48,899 bases of DNA from the NCBI GenBank assembly GCA_009377505.1, contig WHTX01000003.1, forward strand, positions 1 through 48,899, written 5' to 3'. Origin of the DNA: Acidimicrobiia bacterium. GTDB lineage: Bacteria; Actinomycetota; Acidimicrobiia; Acidimicrobiales; CAIXPF01. Positions 16,626-24,605 of this stretch are shown in pieces (the stretch's first letter is position 1; each line of letters opens with the position of its first letter). A program made the position numbers and the translations under genes. The notes beneath the pieces are model-generated. The model searched no databases. It was not told the origin of the DNA and saw only the letters and a program-made list of their open reading frames with translations.

Positions 16626-17159
16626 GTGGACGTCGCTACCTGGTCGCGCTTCTTCTCGTTGCTCGCGCTCGTCGCGCTGGCCGGGGGCCTCGTGGCCGCG
16701 TCCAGCCTGGTCGTGCGCGCCGCGCCCGCGGCCACGCTGCGCGCCGAGCTCGCCGGGCTGGCGTTGCCCCTCGGGTTCCTCGTGGCGACGGTCGCCACCC
16801 TCGGCAGCCTCTACTACTCCGAGGTCGCCCACTTCACGCCCTGCCGGTTCTGCTGGTACCAGCGCATCGCCATGTACCCCCTCGCCGTCATCCTGGGCAT
16901 CGCCACCTGGTCCCGTGACCTGCGGGTACGGCGCTACGTCATCCCCTTGGCGCTCATCGGGCTGGCGCTGTCCACCTACCACGTGCAGCTCCAGCTCTTC
17001 CCCGAACAGGCCACGGCGTGCGACGTCGAGGCGCCCTGCACCACCAAAGCGGTGGAGGAGTTCGGCTTCGTCACCATCCCCTTCATGGCCGGCGCCGGCT
17101 TCCTCGCCATCGCGGCGATGCTGGCCGCCGCCCGCCCTGCGCCCGAGGAGACCACGTGA
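16626..17159 (+). CDS. DsbB/BdbC-like thiol:disulfide membrane protein
   Basis: The 177-residue protein has four to five predicted membrane spans (about residues 10-30, 42-62, 80-96, 104-122 and 150-170). CRFC (Cys73 and Cys76) in TPCRFCWYQRIAMYP is the quinone-side motif of DsbB/BdbC. A second pair, Cys132 and Cys138 in TACDVEAPCTTK, lies in the second outside loop. Together they relay electrons from a DsbA-type partner to quinone, driving disulfide formation outside the membrane. The GTG at 16626 places the first membrane span at residue 8; longer upstream reading lacks protein character. The stop overlaps the ATG of the thioredoxin-fold gene as TGATG, so the two are translationally coupled and likely form a redox pair. 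Confidence 0.9.
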   Translation: MDVATWSRFFSLLALVALAGGLVAASSLVVRAAPAATLRAELAGLALPLGFLVATVATLGSLYYSEVAHFTPCRFCWYQRIAMYPLAVILGIATWSRDLRVRRYVIPLALIGLALSTYHVQLQLFPEQATACDVEAPCTTKAVEEFGFVTIPFMAGAGFLAIAAMLAAARPAPEETT

Positions 17160-17824
17160 TGGCCCAGAAGTCCAAGCCCACTGCGTCGAGCCAGTCGAGC
17201 CGAGCCCCGGTACTGGTGGCGATCATCGTCGCCCTGATCGCCGCCGCAGCCATCATCGCCGTGGTCTCGAGCCGCGGCGGGGACGACGAGGGCGGGGGCA
17301 CGGACACAGCCGGGTCCATCGTCACGGGCACGGTGACCGTGGAGGGCTCGGCCCTCTCCCCGACCGAGGACTTCGCCGACGACCCAGCGGTTGGCCAGGC
17401 CTTCCCTGTGCTCGGCGGCCAGGCCCTCCTCGACGGCGCGCCGATGGAGATCGCGGCCGACGGGAACCCCAAACTGGTCATCTTCCTCGCCCACTGGTGC
17501 CCCCATTGCCAGGAGGAGGTGCCGAAGATCACGGAGTGGCTGGACGCCAACGGCATGCCCGAAGGGGTCGACCTCTACGCCGTCTCGACCGGCGTGGCCG
17601 AGGAGCGGGACAACTTCCCGCCGGCCTCGTGGCTGCGCTCCGAGCGATGGCAGGTGCCGACCATGGCCGACTCCCCCGACGGCACGGCCGCGGCGGCCGC
17701 GGGGCTCAGCGCCTACCCCTTCTTCGTGGCCGTCGACGCCGATGGCGACGTGGTCGCCCGGGCCTCGGGCGAGCTCTCAGTCGAGCAGCTCGAGGCGCTG
17801 GTCGGCCTCGCCCGCGGCGCCTGA
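17159..17824 (+). CDS. Membrane-anchored thioredoxin-fold protein (DsbA/TlpA-like)
   Basis: The 221-residue product has one N-terminal membrane anchor (APVLVAIIVALIAAAAIIAV, residues 16-35), a low-complexity glycine/acidic linker, and an extracytoplasmic thioredoxin-fold domain. LVIFLAHWCPHCQEEVPKI holds the CPHC active site (Cys114 and Cys117), the dipeptide typical of oxidising DsbA-type proteins. YPFFVAVDADGDVVARASG supplies the cis-proline strand (AYP) and the last strands. It begins inside the stop codon of the dsbB-like gene, which strongly suggests that the DsbB-like protein re-oxidises it. A role in folding exported proteins, such as the lipoproteins and wall protein in this window, is plausible but inferred. 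Confidence 0.9.
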   Translation: MAQKSKPTASSQSSRAPVLVAIIVALIAAAAIIAVVSSRGGDDEGGGTDTAGSIVTGTVTVEGSALSPTEDFADDPAVGQAFPVLGGQALLDGAPMEIAADGNPKLVIFLAHWCPHCQEEVPKITEWLDANGMPEGVDLYAVSTGVAEERDNFPPASWLRSERWQVPTMADSPDGTAAAAAGLSAYPFFVAVDADGDVVARASGELSVEQLEALVGLARGA

Positions 17825-17877
17825 CGTAGCCCTGCGGGTTGTGGCCGCAGCGACGCGGTGGAGTTGACTGTGCCGTC

Positions 17878-18565
17878 ATGAAGCCGTCCGAAGCCGTCCC
17901 CGCAGCCACCACCGTGCTCCTGCGGGACGGGCCTCAGGGCCTCGAGACCCTCATGGTGCGCCGCAGCGCCAACCTCTCCTTCGGCGCCGGCAACTGGGTG
18001 TTCCCCGGCGGTCGCATCGACCCCGAGGACGTCGACCCGGACCGGCCCGAGGACGAGGAGGCGGCGGCCCGCCGGGGGGCGGTGCGCGAGGCCCTCGAGG
18101 AGGCCTCGCTCACCCTCGACCCGGCCGCTGGTGCTGCTGTCACGCTGGTGCCCGCCACCGCAGGCCCCGAAGCGCTTCAACACGTGGTTCTTCGTCGGCG
18201 CCGCGCCGGAGGTGCACGACGTCGAGGTGGACGGCGGGGAGATCGACGACCACCAGTGGATCCGCCCCCTCGACGCCATCCGCCGGCGGGAGGCGGGCGA
18301 GATCGCCTTCATCCCCCCGACCTGGCTCACACTGCACCAGCTCTCCGAGTACCCCAACGTGGCCGACGCCATCGAGGCGGTCGACCACTCGACCCCCCGG
18401 CTGTGGGTGACGCGGCTCGTCAAGGCGTCCGACGGCACGCCGTGCACGGTGTGGGCGCCCGACGCCGCCCACGAGAGCGGCGACCTCGACACCCCCGGGC
18501 CCCGCAACCGCCTGGTGATGGCCGAGGACGGCTGGCGCTACGAGGCCTCCTACCCGGCGACCTAA
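17878..18565 (+). pseudogene. NUDIX hydrolase gene with a frameshift
   Basis: The first frame, from ATG 17878, reads ATTVLLRDGPQGLETLMVRR, SFGAGNWVFPGGRIDPED and a NUDIX box ending RGAVREALEEASLTLDP. Near 18115-18130 the frame changes. The next frame continues with LLSRWCPPPQAPKRFNTWFF and VGAAPEVHDVEVDGGEIDD, the normal second half of actinobacterial NUDIX proteins, to the TAA at 18563-18565. The 688-base span fits one extra base (or two lost). The box has a long insertion typical of this subfamily, and the final Gly of the motif is Ser. NUDIX proteins hydrolyse nucleoside diphosphates linked to another group; the substrate here is not evident. The stop codon lies inside the inverted repeat at 18562-18661. 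It is either a sequencing error or a decayed gene. Confidence 0.75.
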
Positions 18566-18661
18566 CCCTGATCTTTCATGAGGCTCGCGGCCAGGCCCCT
18601 GACCAGGACGGGGCAACTGGCTGACCAGCTCGAGCGAGCTCGAATGAAAGATTGGGGTTAG
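18562..18661. repeat. 100-bp inverted repeat between convergent genes
   Basis: The left arm begins CTAACCCTGATCTTTCAT at 18562. The right arm, read on the minus strand from 18661, begins CTAACCCCAATCTTTCAT, so 16 of 18 bases match. About 60 bases separate the arms. The TAA inside each arm is the stop codon of one convergent gene: the NUDIX gene from the left and cobT from the right. It could be a two-way terminator or a small MITE-like element that inserted at the gene ends. No internal gene is present. Confidence 0.7.
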
Positions 18662-19722
18662 CGCGGTCCCGCCACCTCGTCGAGCGTGGCCATCTCGGTG
18701 AGCAGCCGCGCCGCGGCCTGGACCAAGGGGACGGCGAGCAGGGCGCCCGTGCCCTCACCGAGGCGCAAGCCGAGGTCGAGCACCGGTTCGAGGCCCAACG
18801 CCTCGAGGGCGACCACGCCGCCCGGTTCCACGGGCCGGTGGGCGGCGAGCCAGTAGCCGGCGGCGGCGGGGACGACGCGGGCGGCGACAACGGCAGCGGC
18901 GAGGGTGATGACGCCGTCGAGGAGCACGGGGGCCCGGGCCGCGGCCGCGCCCACCAGCACCCCGGCCAGGGCGGCGATCTCGAGACCACCCACCTCGGCC
19001 AGCACGTCGAGCGGGCGGGGCGCGGGGCCGAGGCGCGCCACGCCAGCCTCCACGACCTGCACCTTGTGGGCGATGCCCGCCGAGGGCTCCCCGGCGCCGG
19101 CGCCCGTCACGTCCCCAGCAGGCCGTCCGGTCAACGCGGCCAGCACCGCGGCCGCGGCGGTGGTGTTGCCGATGCCCATCTCGCCGACGACCACGAGCCT
19201 GTGCCCCGACGCCACCGCGTCAGCGGCGAGGGACGCCCCGACGTCGAGGGCCGCGGCCACCTGTGCAGGGGTCAGCGCCGGCCCGACGTTGAAGTCGGCC
19301 GTGCCCGGCGCGACCTTTCGGCGCCGGAAGCGGGGGCCCTCGTCGAGGTCCTCGAGGGGGTCGGCCACGCCCACGTCGACGACGACGAGCTCGGCACCGA
19401 CCTGTCGGGCGAAGGCCGAAGAGGCCGCTCGCCCGGACACGATGGTGCGAACCATGGCCGCCGTCACCGCCTGCGGCCAGGCCGACACGCCCGAGGCGAC
19501 GACCCCGTGGTCGGCGGCCGCGAGCAGGGCCACGGCCGGGGCTGGGAAGGGCGGCTCGGCCCCGCCCCCGGCCATGGCGGCCAGCGCCGCGCCGACGGCC
19601 TCGACCTGCCCCAGGGCGCCGGGCGGCTTCGCCAGGCGATCGTGGCGCTCGAGGGCGGCGCGTCGGGCCTTCTCGTCCACCGGCACCACGGCTGCCACGG
19701 CCGCTTCCCACGCACTGCCCAC
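18658..19722 (-). CDS. cobT: Nicotinate-nucleotide:dimethylbenzimidazole phosphoribosyltransferase
   Basis: CobT (354 residues) activates the lower ligand of cobalamin by making alpha-ribazole phosphate from dimethylbenzimidazole and nicotinate mononucleotide. Family motifs are LAKPPGALGQVE, LLAAADHGVVASGVSAWPQ, the DFNVGPALT segment, VVVGEMGIGNTTAAAAV and, near the C-terminus, LRLGEGTGALLAVPL with Glu323 as the expected general base. Length matches the family. It is the third gene of a cobU-cobS-cobT run, starting 29 bases after cobS, and its stop codon TAA is contributed by the inverted repeat at 18562-18661. No cobalamin riboswitch is visible ahead of the run. The product acts in the cytoplasm and feeds CobS. 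Confidence 0.95.
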   Translation of the reverse strand: MGSAWEAAVAAVVPVDEKARRAALERHDRLAKPPGALGQVEAVGAALAAMAGGGAEPPFPAPAVALLAAADHGVVASGVSAWPQAVTAAMVRTIVSGRAASSAFARQVGAELVVVDVGVADPLEDLDEGPRFRRRKVAPGTADFNVGPALTPAQVAAALDVGASLAADAVASGHRLVVVGEMGIGNTTAAAAVLAALTGRPAGDVTGAGAGEPSAGIAHKVQVVEAGVARLGPAPRPLDVLAEVGGLEIAALAGVLVGAAAARAPVLLDGVITLAAAVVAARVVPAAAGYWLAAHRPVEPGGVVALEALGLEPVLDLGLRLGEGTGALLAVPLVQAAARLLTEMATLDEVAGPR

Positions 19723-19751
19723 TAGCCCTCCAGAGGTCGCTCACGGGGCAC

Positions 19752-20459
19752 TCACGCTGTCCAGCCCGAGGCCACGACCAGGCCGACCGTCTCGCCGACC
19801 AGGCCCGCCGCCCCGAGCACATCACCGGTGTAGCCGCCGACGCGGCGCCGGGCCAGTGCCAGCACGCATCCCGCGCCCACCACGAGCCCGACGAGCGCCG
19901 ACCAACCCACCCGCCCACAACCGGCGAGGGCCACGACGGCCAGCACCGCGCCGAGCACGGCGCCGAGGACGGCGGGGCGACGGTCGAGGAACGAGCTCGC
20001 CAGGCCTCCTCCGACCCGGGCGTAGGGCAGGGCGGCCATCGCTGCGCACATGGCGGCCCGCGACCCGGCCCACAGGCCGCCCAACAGCAGCGGCCGCGCC
20101 GGCTGGGCGGCGAGCGCCGCCCACCGCAGGCCGAGGACGACGACGACCACGGCGACGCCGAAGGCCCCCACGTCAGCCAGGCGCATCACCTCGAGCCGGC
20201 GGTCCCGGGGCATCGGCGCCAGCAGCCCGTCTCCCGAGTCGGCCAGGCCGTCGAGGTGCAGCATGCCGGTCAGCGCGAGGTCGGCCGCCACCACCACACC
20301 AGCGGCCACGGGCAGCGCCAGGACCTCGCCGGCCGACCACCACAACGCCCCGAGCACGAGGCCCAGGGCCAGCCCGACCGGGCCGAACCAGCGCAGGGCC
20401 GACGGCTCGGGGGCGTGGGCGCGCCCGAGCACGGTGAGGAAGGCGAGAGCAGCGCGCAC
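19752..20459 (-). CDS. cobS: Adenosylcobinamide-GDP ribazoletransferase (cobalamin synthase)
   Basis: CobS is a membrane enzyme that joins adenosylcobinamide-GDP to alpha-ribazole (phosphate), the last assembly step of cobalamin. The 235-residue product has several hydrophobic spans, and the metal-binding HLDGLADSGDGLLA motif near residues 68-81 is diagnostic. RRVGGYTGDVLGAAGLVGE near the C-terminus is the second conserved motif. Length is slightly under the usual 240-260. The start is GTG at 20459, 14 bases after the cobU stop, which supports co-transcription. Its partner products CobU (activated cobinamide) and CobT (ribazole phosphate) are encoded on either side, so the whole nucleotide-loop pathway except the lower-ligand source is in one run. 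Confidence 0.94.
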   Translation of the reverse strand: MRAALAFLTVLGRAHAPEPSALRWFGPVGLALGLVLGALWWSAGEVLALPVAAGVVVAADLALTGMLHLDGLADSGDGLLAPMPRDRRLEVMRLADVGAFGVAVVVVVLGLRWAALAAQPARPLLLGGLWAGSRAAMCAAMAALPYARVGGGLASSFLDRRPAVLGAVLGAVLAVVALAGCGRVGWSALVGLVVGAGCVLALARRRVGGYTGDVLGAAGLVGETVGLVVASGWTA

Positions 20460-20473
20460 CAGCGGCCCGGCGG

Positions 20474-20989
20474 CTACCCGAGCAGGTCCCGGGCGGCGTC
20501 CTCGAACCGGTCGAGGCGAAGCGCCCGGCCCGCCACCACGAGCAGCACCTCGTCGGCCACGTCGGCCACCGCGGCGTTCACCGCGCCCAGCGCGTCCCGG
20601 AAGCGCCGGCCGACCTCCGTCGAGGGGTGGACCCCCATGCCCACCTCGTCGGACACCAGCACCGTGTCGCCCCTCCTGGCTCCCAGGGCGGCGCGGAGAC
20701 CGGCGACGTCGACGGCGAAGTCGTGGCGTCGGGCCACCCAGGTGCCGAGGGAGTCGACGAGCACGTGGCCCTCGAGGGCCGACAGTTCGGAGCCGAGGTC
20801 CTCACCGGCTTCCACCGTTTCCCAGCGCTCAGGCCGGCGCTCGCGGTGCCGCGCCACCCGCCGGGCCATGTCCTCGTCGCCGACGTCGGCGGTGGCCACG
20901 TAGGTCACCGCATCGCCCGACCGCGCCACCAGCCGCTCGGCCAGCGCCGACTTCCCCGAACGGCTCCCGCCGAGCACCAGCACGACCAC
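20474..20989 (-). CDS. cobU: Adenosylcobinamide kinase / guanylyltransferase
   Basis: CobU phosphorylates adenosylcobinamide and then attaches GMP to give adenosylcobinamide-GDP. The 171-residue product starts with the P-loop VVLVLGGSRSGKSALAERL (GGSRSGKS, residues 7-14), followed by YVATADVGDEDMARRVARH, where the histidine of RHRERRP is placed as the guanylated residue. VLVDSLGTWVARR and VLVSDEVGMGVHPSTEVGRR are the remaining family blocks. The start is GTG at 20989. It is the first gene of the cobU-cobS-cobT run; the glycosyltransferase gene ends 88 bases upstream on the same strand. A B12 box is not seen in that spacer, so control by cobalamin cannot be shown here. Confidence 0.95.
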   Translation of the reverse strand: MVVLVLGGSRSGKSALAERLVARSGDAVTYVATADVGDEDMARRVARHRERRPERWETVEAGEDLGSELSALEGHVLVDSLGTWVARRHDFAVDVAGLRAALGARRGDTVLVSDEVGMGVHPSTEVGRRFRDALGAVNAAVADVADEVLLVVAGRALRLDRFEDAARDLLG

Positions 20990-21077
20990 GGCCGGATCCT
21001 ACGTGCCCCTGTCGCCAGCCCCCGGCGCGCCGGCCGACGCACCCGCGGTCGTCCCCCGGCCTGCGTGAGTCGCCGGG

Positions 21078-21986
21078 CTACTTCCTGAGTCGCCGCTTGG
21101 CCCGCACCACCGTGGTGCGGGCCAACTCGCGCCCCAGCACCGGTCCGTTGGCCATCCCCCAGGGGGCGAACGTGGTGGCGGCGCGACGCCGTTCCGTGGA
21201 GGTCAGCCGGGGGCCCGCCCGGTGCAGGGCGCGGCGGTACTCCACCCCCAGCCGCCAACGGGGCATGGTGAGCGAGCCGTCGCGGCTCGTGTCGAACCAA
21301 CGCTGCCGGTCGCGGTCGTCGGCGTAGGCGTACATGGAGCGCCCCGGGTGCTCGCGGTGGCGGAAGAAGGGCTCGTCGAGCTCGACGAAGCGGCCGTGCA
21401 GTGAGAGCTCAGCCAGCAGCACCCGGTCCGACTGGCTGAAGGAACCGATGAGCCCGGTGGTCCCCAGGGCCTCGGCGCGGATCACCCCGAACACGGCGTA
21501 GCAGTACACCTCGTCCATGACCACCCGGCGGAAGCGGACGGCGGGGTCCTCGTGGCTGGCGACGTTCGTCGGGCCCCGCTTCTCGATGACGTTGCCCTCG
21601 CTGTCGATCTCGACCGCCTGCGTGTAGCTGAGGACCACGTCAGGCTGGTCGTCGAGCACCTTGACGCACAGGCCCACGTAAGCGGCCTCGTACGTGTCGT
21701 CGTCCGCCGCCCACTTGAAGTACGGCCCTCGCGCTTCGGCGATCATCCGTTTGAAGTTCCACGACGCGCCACGGTTCCGGTCGGCGGGCAGGTAGCGGAC
21801 ACGGTCGTCCTCGCGGGCGAACCGCTCGCAGATCTCACGGGTCCCGTCGGTGGAGGCATTGTCGGCGAGGAGCAGCTCGAGGTCGGCGAAATCCTGCTCC
21901 AGAAGGGACGTGATGGCTTCAGCCAGGTAGCGCTCGCCGTTGTACGTCGGCAGTCCGATGCTGACCTTCGGGTGCCGCTGCGTCAT
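21078..21986 (-). CDS. Family 2 glycosyltransferase
   Basis: The 302-residue product is a GT-A fold glycosyltransferase. VSIGLPTYNGERYLAEAI (residues 8-25), LLLADNASTDGTREICERF and the metal-binding acidic cluster AADDDT (Asp95-97) define it. The rest is a soluble domain with no membrane span, and the C-terminus is very basic (RTTVVRAKRRLRK), perhaps for membrane association. It transfers a sugar from a nucleotide donor to an unknown glycan or lipid acceptor on the cytoplasmic face. A paralogue with the same architecture is at 28761-29663. The ATG at 21986 is chosen because the family begins with P-x-V-S-I-G within the first ten residues; the frame is open further up. cobU follows 88 bases downstream, with no functional link known. 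Confidence 0.9.
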   Translation of the reverse strand: MTQRHPKVSIGLPTYNGERYLAEAITSLLEQDFADLELLLADNASTDGTREICERFAREDDRVRYLPADRNRGASWNFKRMIAEARGPYFKWAADDDTYEAAYVGLCVKVLDDQPDVVLSYTQAVEIDSEGNVIEKRGPTNVASHEDPAVRFRRVVMDEVYCYAVFGVIRAEALGTTGLIGSFSQSDRVLLAELSLHGRFVELDEPFFRHREHPGRSMYAYADDRDRQRWFDTSRDGSLTMPRWRLGVEYRRALHRAGPRLTSTERRRAATTFAPWGMANGPVLGRELARTTVVRAKRRLRK

Positions 21987-22150
21987 GTGGTCTCTCCTCG
22001 CCGCCACGCCGAGCGCGTCAGCCGGGTTGCGCCCCCATGCCGACCCTGCCTCACCGCACAAAAGGTACCCGCCATCCGGCCCAGTTGGCTCGGGCCTCGA
22101 CAGATCACAGGGTGCCGGAGGCGCCCGACGGGACATCGTCGAGCGATAGC

Positions 22151-23227
22151 TCAGCTCCGCATCGAGGCCGCCCCGGCCATTCCCACAGCGGGCCGCTCGC
22201 GGGCGATGTCGGCCATGAGCTCGAGCGCCTCGGGCTGGTCAGCGCTGACCGTGAGGCCGGTCGCCCCCGAATCCGCCCACGCCGCGTACCGCTCGCGGAT
22301 GCGCTCGGGGCTACCGACGAGGCAGCGCTCGTCGACGTAGTCGTCGGGCACCACGGCGATGGCCTCGTCCTTGCGGCCCGACAGGTACAACCGCTGGATC
22401 TGCTCGGCGACGTCCACGTAGCCCATCTGCCGCATGTGCTGGTTGTGGAAGTTGACCGACGAGTGCCCCATCCCCCCGACGTACAGGGCGATGCCCGGCT
22501 TCTGCACGGCGAGCGCCTTGCCGACGTCGTCCGTCAGCCGGACCGACACCATGGCCTGTACCTCGAAGTCCGCCCAGCCCTTGCCCCCACCAGCCCGACG
22601 GAACCCCTCCTCGACCCAGGGCCGGTACTGCGCCATGCGCCCAGGGACGAAGTGCATCGGCAGCCAGCCATCGCAGAGCTCGGCGGTGAGCTTGACCGTC
22701 GCCTCCGAGCCCGAGCCGAGCCAGATCGGCAGCCGCGGGTTCGTGTGCATGATCGAGCGGAGCGGCTTGCCGAGCCCCGTCGAGCCCGGCCCCTCGTAAG
22801 GCAGGGAGATCTCCCGTCCGTCGTGGCTCACGGGCTCGTCCCGAGCGAAGACCTTGCGCATGATCTTGATGTAGTCGCGCAGGCGCCAGTAGGGCTTGCC
22901 CCACGGCTCGCCGTACCAGCCCTCGACGATCTGGGGGCCGGAGACGCCGAGCCCGGCGATGAAGCGCCCGCCGCCGGCGAGGGCGTCGACCGTCTGGGCC
23001 TGCATCGCGCACATGGCCGGCGTGCGCCCGGCGAGCTGCATGATCCCCGTGCCGAGCCGGATGCGCTCGGTGCGGGCCGCCAGGTAGGCGAGGGGCGTGA
23101 CGGCATCGGAGCCATAGGCCTCGGCCGTCCACAGGGAGTCGTAGCCGAGCCGTTCGGCCAGTCGGATGAGGTCGAGCGGCAGCTCGAGGCGTGCCCCCGA
23201 GTAGCCCAACGCCAGACCGAGCTTCAT
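22151..23227 (-). CDS. LLM-class F420-dependent oxidoreductase
   Basis: The 358-residue product has the luciferase-like barrel in the form common among F420H2-dependent actinobacterial enzymes. It opens MKLGLALGYSGARLELPLDL, continues with GYDSLWTAEAYGSDAVTPLAYLA, RTERIRLGTGIMQLAGRTPA and FIAGLGVSGPQIVEGWYGEP, and has PRLPIWLGSGSEATVKLTAELCDGW. This pattern matches the mycobacterial Rv3520c-like subgroup, where F420 rather than FMN is the expected cofactor; the substrate is unknown. The ATG at 23227 has a purine-rich GAGGGGGCG just upstream. It is unlike the luciferase-like protein at 6513, which belongs to another subgroup. Transcription would come from the 415-base spacer upstream, which is rich in hairpins. 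Confidence 0.9.
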   Translation of the reverse strand: MKLGLALGYSGARLELPLDLIRLAERLGYDSLWTAEAYGSDAVTPLAYLAARTERIRLGTGIMQLAGRTPAMCAMQAQTVDALAGGGRFIAGLGVSGPQIVEGWYGEPWGKPYWRLRDYIKIMRKVFARDEPVSHDGREISLPYEGPGSTGLGKPLRSIMHTNPRLPIWLGSGSEATVKLTAELCDGWLPMHFVPGRMAQYRPWVEEGFRRAGGGKGWADFEVQAMVSVRLTDDVGKALAVQKPGIALYVGGMGHSSVNFHNQHMRQMGYVDVAEQIQRLYLSGRKDEAIAVVPDDYVDERCLVGSPERIRERYAAWADSGATGLTVSADQPEALELMADIARERPAVGMAGAASMRS

Positions 23228-23289
23228 CACGCCCCCTCTCCCCGGCCGCATCCCCTCGACCGGCTCGGACCTCAACGGCGAGGCGCACT

Positions 23290-23318
23290 CTAGACGAGTG
23301 GTCCCAAGGGTTCGGGGG
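23290..23318 (+). repeat. 28-29-nt dispersed motif, copy B
   Basis: CTAGACGAGTGGTCCCAAGG followed by GTTCGGGGG. It matches copy A (8373-8401, opposite strand) at 26 of 29 positions, with the same length, and copy C (44726-44753) with one base less. Confidence 0.5.
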
Positions 23319-23443
23319 TGGTCCCGCCTACCGTCGTTGGGGGATTCGCTCATTCCCGCGAGCACGCCGAGCGGGTTGACTCGTGGCGGGCAGGAATGAG
23401 GCGGGCCCGCCACAGGTCGAAACACCCGGCGGCGGACCCCTCA

Positions 23444-23496
23444 GCGGGCGAACGCCGGCGGGGCTCGGGGAGACCCGGGCCCCGCCATTCGCCCGC
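23444..23496. repeat. Long GC-rich inverted repeat
   Basis: GCGGGCGAA at 23444-23452 pairs exactly with TTCGCCCGC at 23488-23496. Inside, GGCGGGGC at 23457-23464 pairs with GCCCCGCC at 23479-23486, and a GGG/CCC pair closes the inner loop. It is an extended stem of more than 17 pairs with small bulges. It lies between two same-strand genes. Role unknown; it could be a dispersed element or a roadblock or terminator. Confidence 0.55.
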
Positions 23497-23573
23497 CGGT
23501 GGCAGCAACGGCGCTGCGGCTGGCCAGAGCGAGTCGCCGGCACAATCGCCGGCCCCGCAGGGCGGACGCCACG

Positions 23574-23599
23574 AGGCCCGGGGTCTGGGCCCCGGGCCT
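23574..23599 (-). terminator. GC hairpin after the LPLTG protein gene
   Basis: AGGCCCGGGG and CCCCGGGCCT form a perfect 10-bp stem with a 6-base loop. It lies 44-69 bases past the stop of the wall-protein gene on the minus strand. There is no U-tract, as is common for terminators in high-GC actinobacteria, so the call rests on position and stem strength. Confidence 0.5.
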
Positions 23600-23642
23600 T
23601 CGTCGCGTGCTTCGGGCGCTACTGGTAGTGGCGGCCGGCCGA

Positions 23643-24458
23643 TCAGGCCAGGCGCCGGGCCCGCACCACGAGGGCGCCACCGGCACCGAGAAGCAGCGCG
23701 CCGAGGGTGACGAGCTGGCCGGTGTGCGGCCCGGTCAGGGGCAGGGTCCGAGCTGGCGCCGTGACCGCCGCCGTGGACACCTCGACCGGAGCGGCCGTCG
23801 TCGGGGCCGCGGTGGCGGGCGGCGCCGTCGTCGGGGTCTCGGTCACGGGCGTGACCGGCGGCTCCGTCGTGGGGGTCTGCGTGGTGGGCGTCTCGGTGGT
23901 CGGTGTCGTGGCCGGGGGCAGCACCGCAGAGACGCCGATGCAGCCCACGCCGACGAGGTCCTCGGGGCCTTCGAAGTCAGCCACCTGGACGAAGCGGACA
24001 CCGGTGGCGGTGCCGCTCAGGTCGACCTGCCAGCTGAACCGCTGCTCGATCTCCTCGACCCCGTCGGTGAGGTCGTCGGTCGTGCCCGTCTCGCCGACAA
24101 CGTTGCCCTCGACGTCCACGAACTGGATCATGTAGCGCTCGGAGTTCTCGACAGGCTCGGGCTCGTCAGCCCGGCCGATGAACCCGTCGTAGGCGATGGT
24201 CTCGACGTCGTAGGTACCGGCCTCGAGCGGGGTGGTGAGCTCGACGTCCCTCAGGCCGACGACGTCGCCGACACGGACGAGCTCGAGGCGGTCCTCGTTG
24301 TGCTGCCACTCGAGGACATGGTCCCCCGCGCAGCGACCTTGCGTGCCCGCCCCGGCGGGGGCGACCGACAAGGCGAGGGTCAGGCTGCCGACGGCCATGC
24401 AAGCGGCAGCGCCGAGGGCCGCGGTGCGGCGGCGGCGAAGGGGCCGGGTGAAGGTCAT
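23643..24458 (-). CDS. Secreted LPxTG-type cell-wall protein
   Basis: The 271-residue product starts with a signal peptide (MTFTRPLRRRRTAALGAAAC, hydrophobic core, cleavage near APAGAG). A globular domain of about 130 residues (HVLEWQHNEDRLELVRVGDV through FSWQVDLSGTATGVRFVQVA) has two or three cysteines. A Thr/Pro/Ala/Val-rich stalk made of repeated PTT, ETPT and QTPT units (about residues 172-235) follows. The end is LPLTG (residues 239-243), a hydrophobic span and the basic tail RARRLA. This is the layout of a sortase-anchored wall protein, with the globular domain displayed by a likely glycosylated stalk. No sortase gene lies in the window. The ATG at 24458 has AGGAG nine bases upstream. 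It diverges from the pepF-like gene. The globular domain is not recognised. Confidence 0.85.
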   Translation of the reverse strand: MTFTRPLRRRRTAALGAAACMAVGSLTLALSVAPAGAGTQGRCAGDHVLEWQHNEDRLELVRVGDVVGLRDVELTTPLEAGTYDVETIAYDGFIGRADEPEPVENSERYMIQFVDVEGNVVGETGTTDDLTDGVEEIEQRFSWQVDLSGTATGVRFVQVADFEGPEDLVGVGCIGVSAVLPPATTPTTETPTTQTPTTEPPVTPVTETPTTAPPATAAPTTAAPVEVSTAAVTAPARTLPLTGPHTGQLVTLGALLLGAGGALVVRARRLA

Positions 24459-24605
24459 GGTGGTGCTCCTGTGACCGTTCGGGGGTGCTGCCGCCGACCG
24501 TAAGCAGGCCGCCACCCTGCGGGATCACGCCATGGGTCCTACCCTCGACGGGCGAGGCCGGGACAAGCCGTCGGGCAGCCAAGGACAGGGCACTACCCTG
24601 CGGAT

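Larger units (their letters stand above)
23228..23642. other. 415-base intergenic region rich in inverted repeats
   Basis: No gene is seen in this spacer. It lies upstream of the F420-type gene and downstream of the LPLTG protein gene, both on the minus strand. It holds copy B of a dispersed motif (23290-23318), a long imperfect hairpin (23444-23496) and a compact GC hairpin (23574-23599). The promoter of the F420-type gene is expected near 23230-23290 but is not recognisable. Confidence 0.5.

Noticed and set aside
17878..18565. Programmed frameshift in the NUDIX gene
   Set aside because: No slippery heptamer or stimulating structure is seen at the switch, and several other genes here have similar breaks.
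20990..21077. Cobalamin riboswitch ahead of cobU
   Set aside because: The 88-base spacer is too short for the aptamer and lacks a B12 box.
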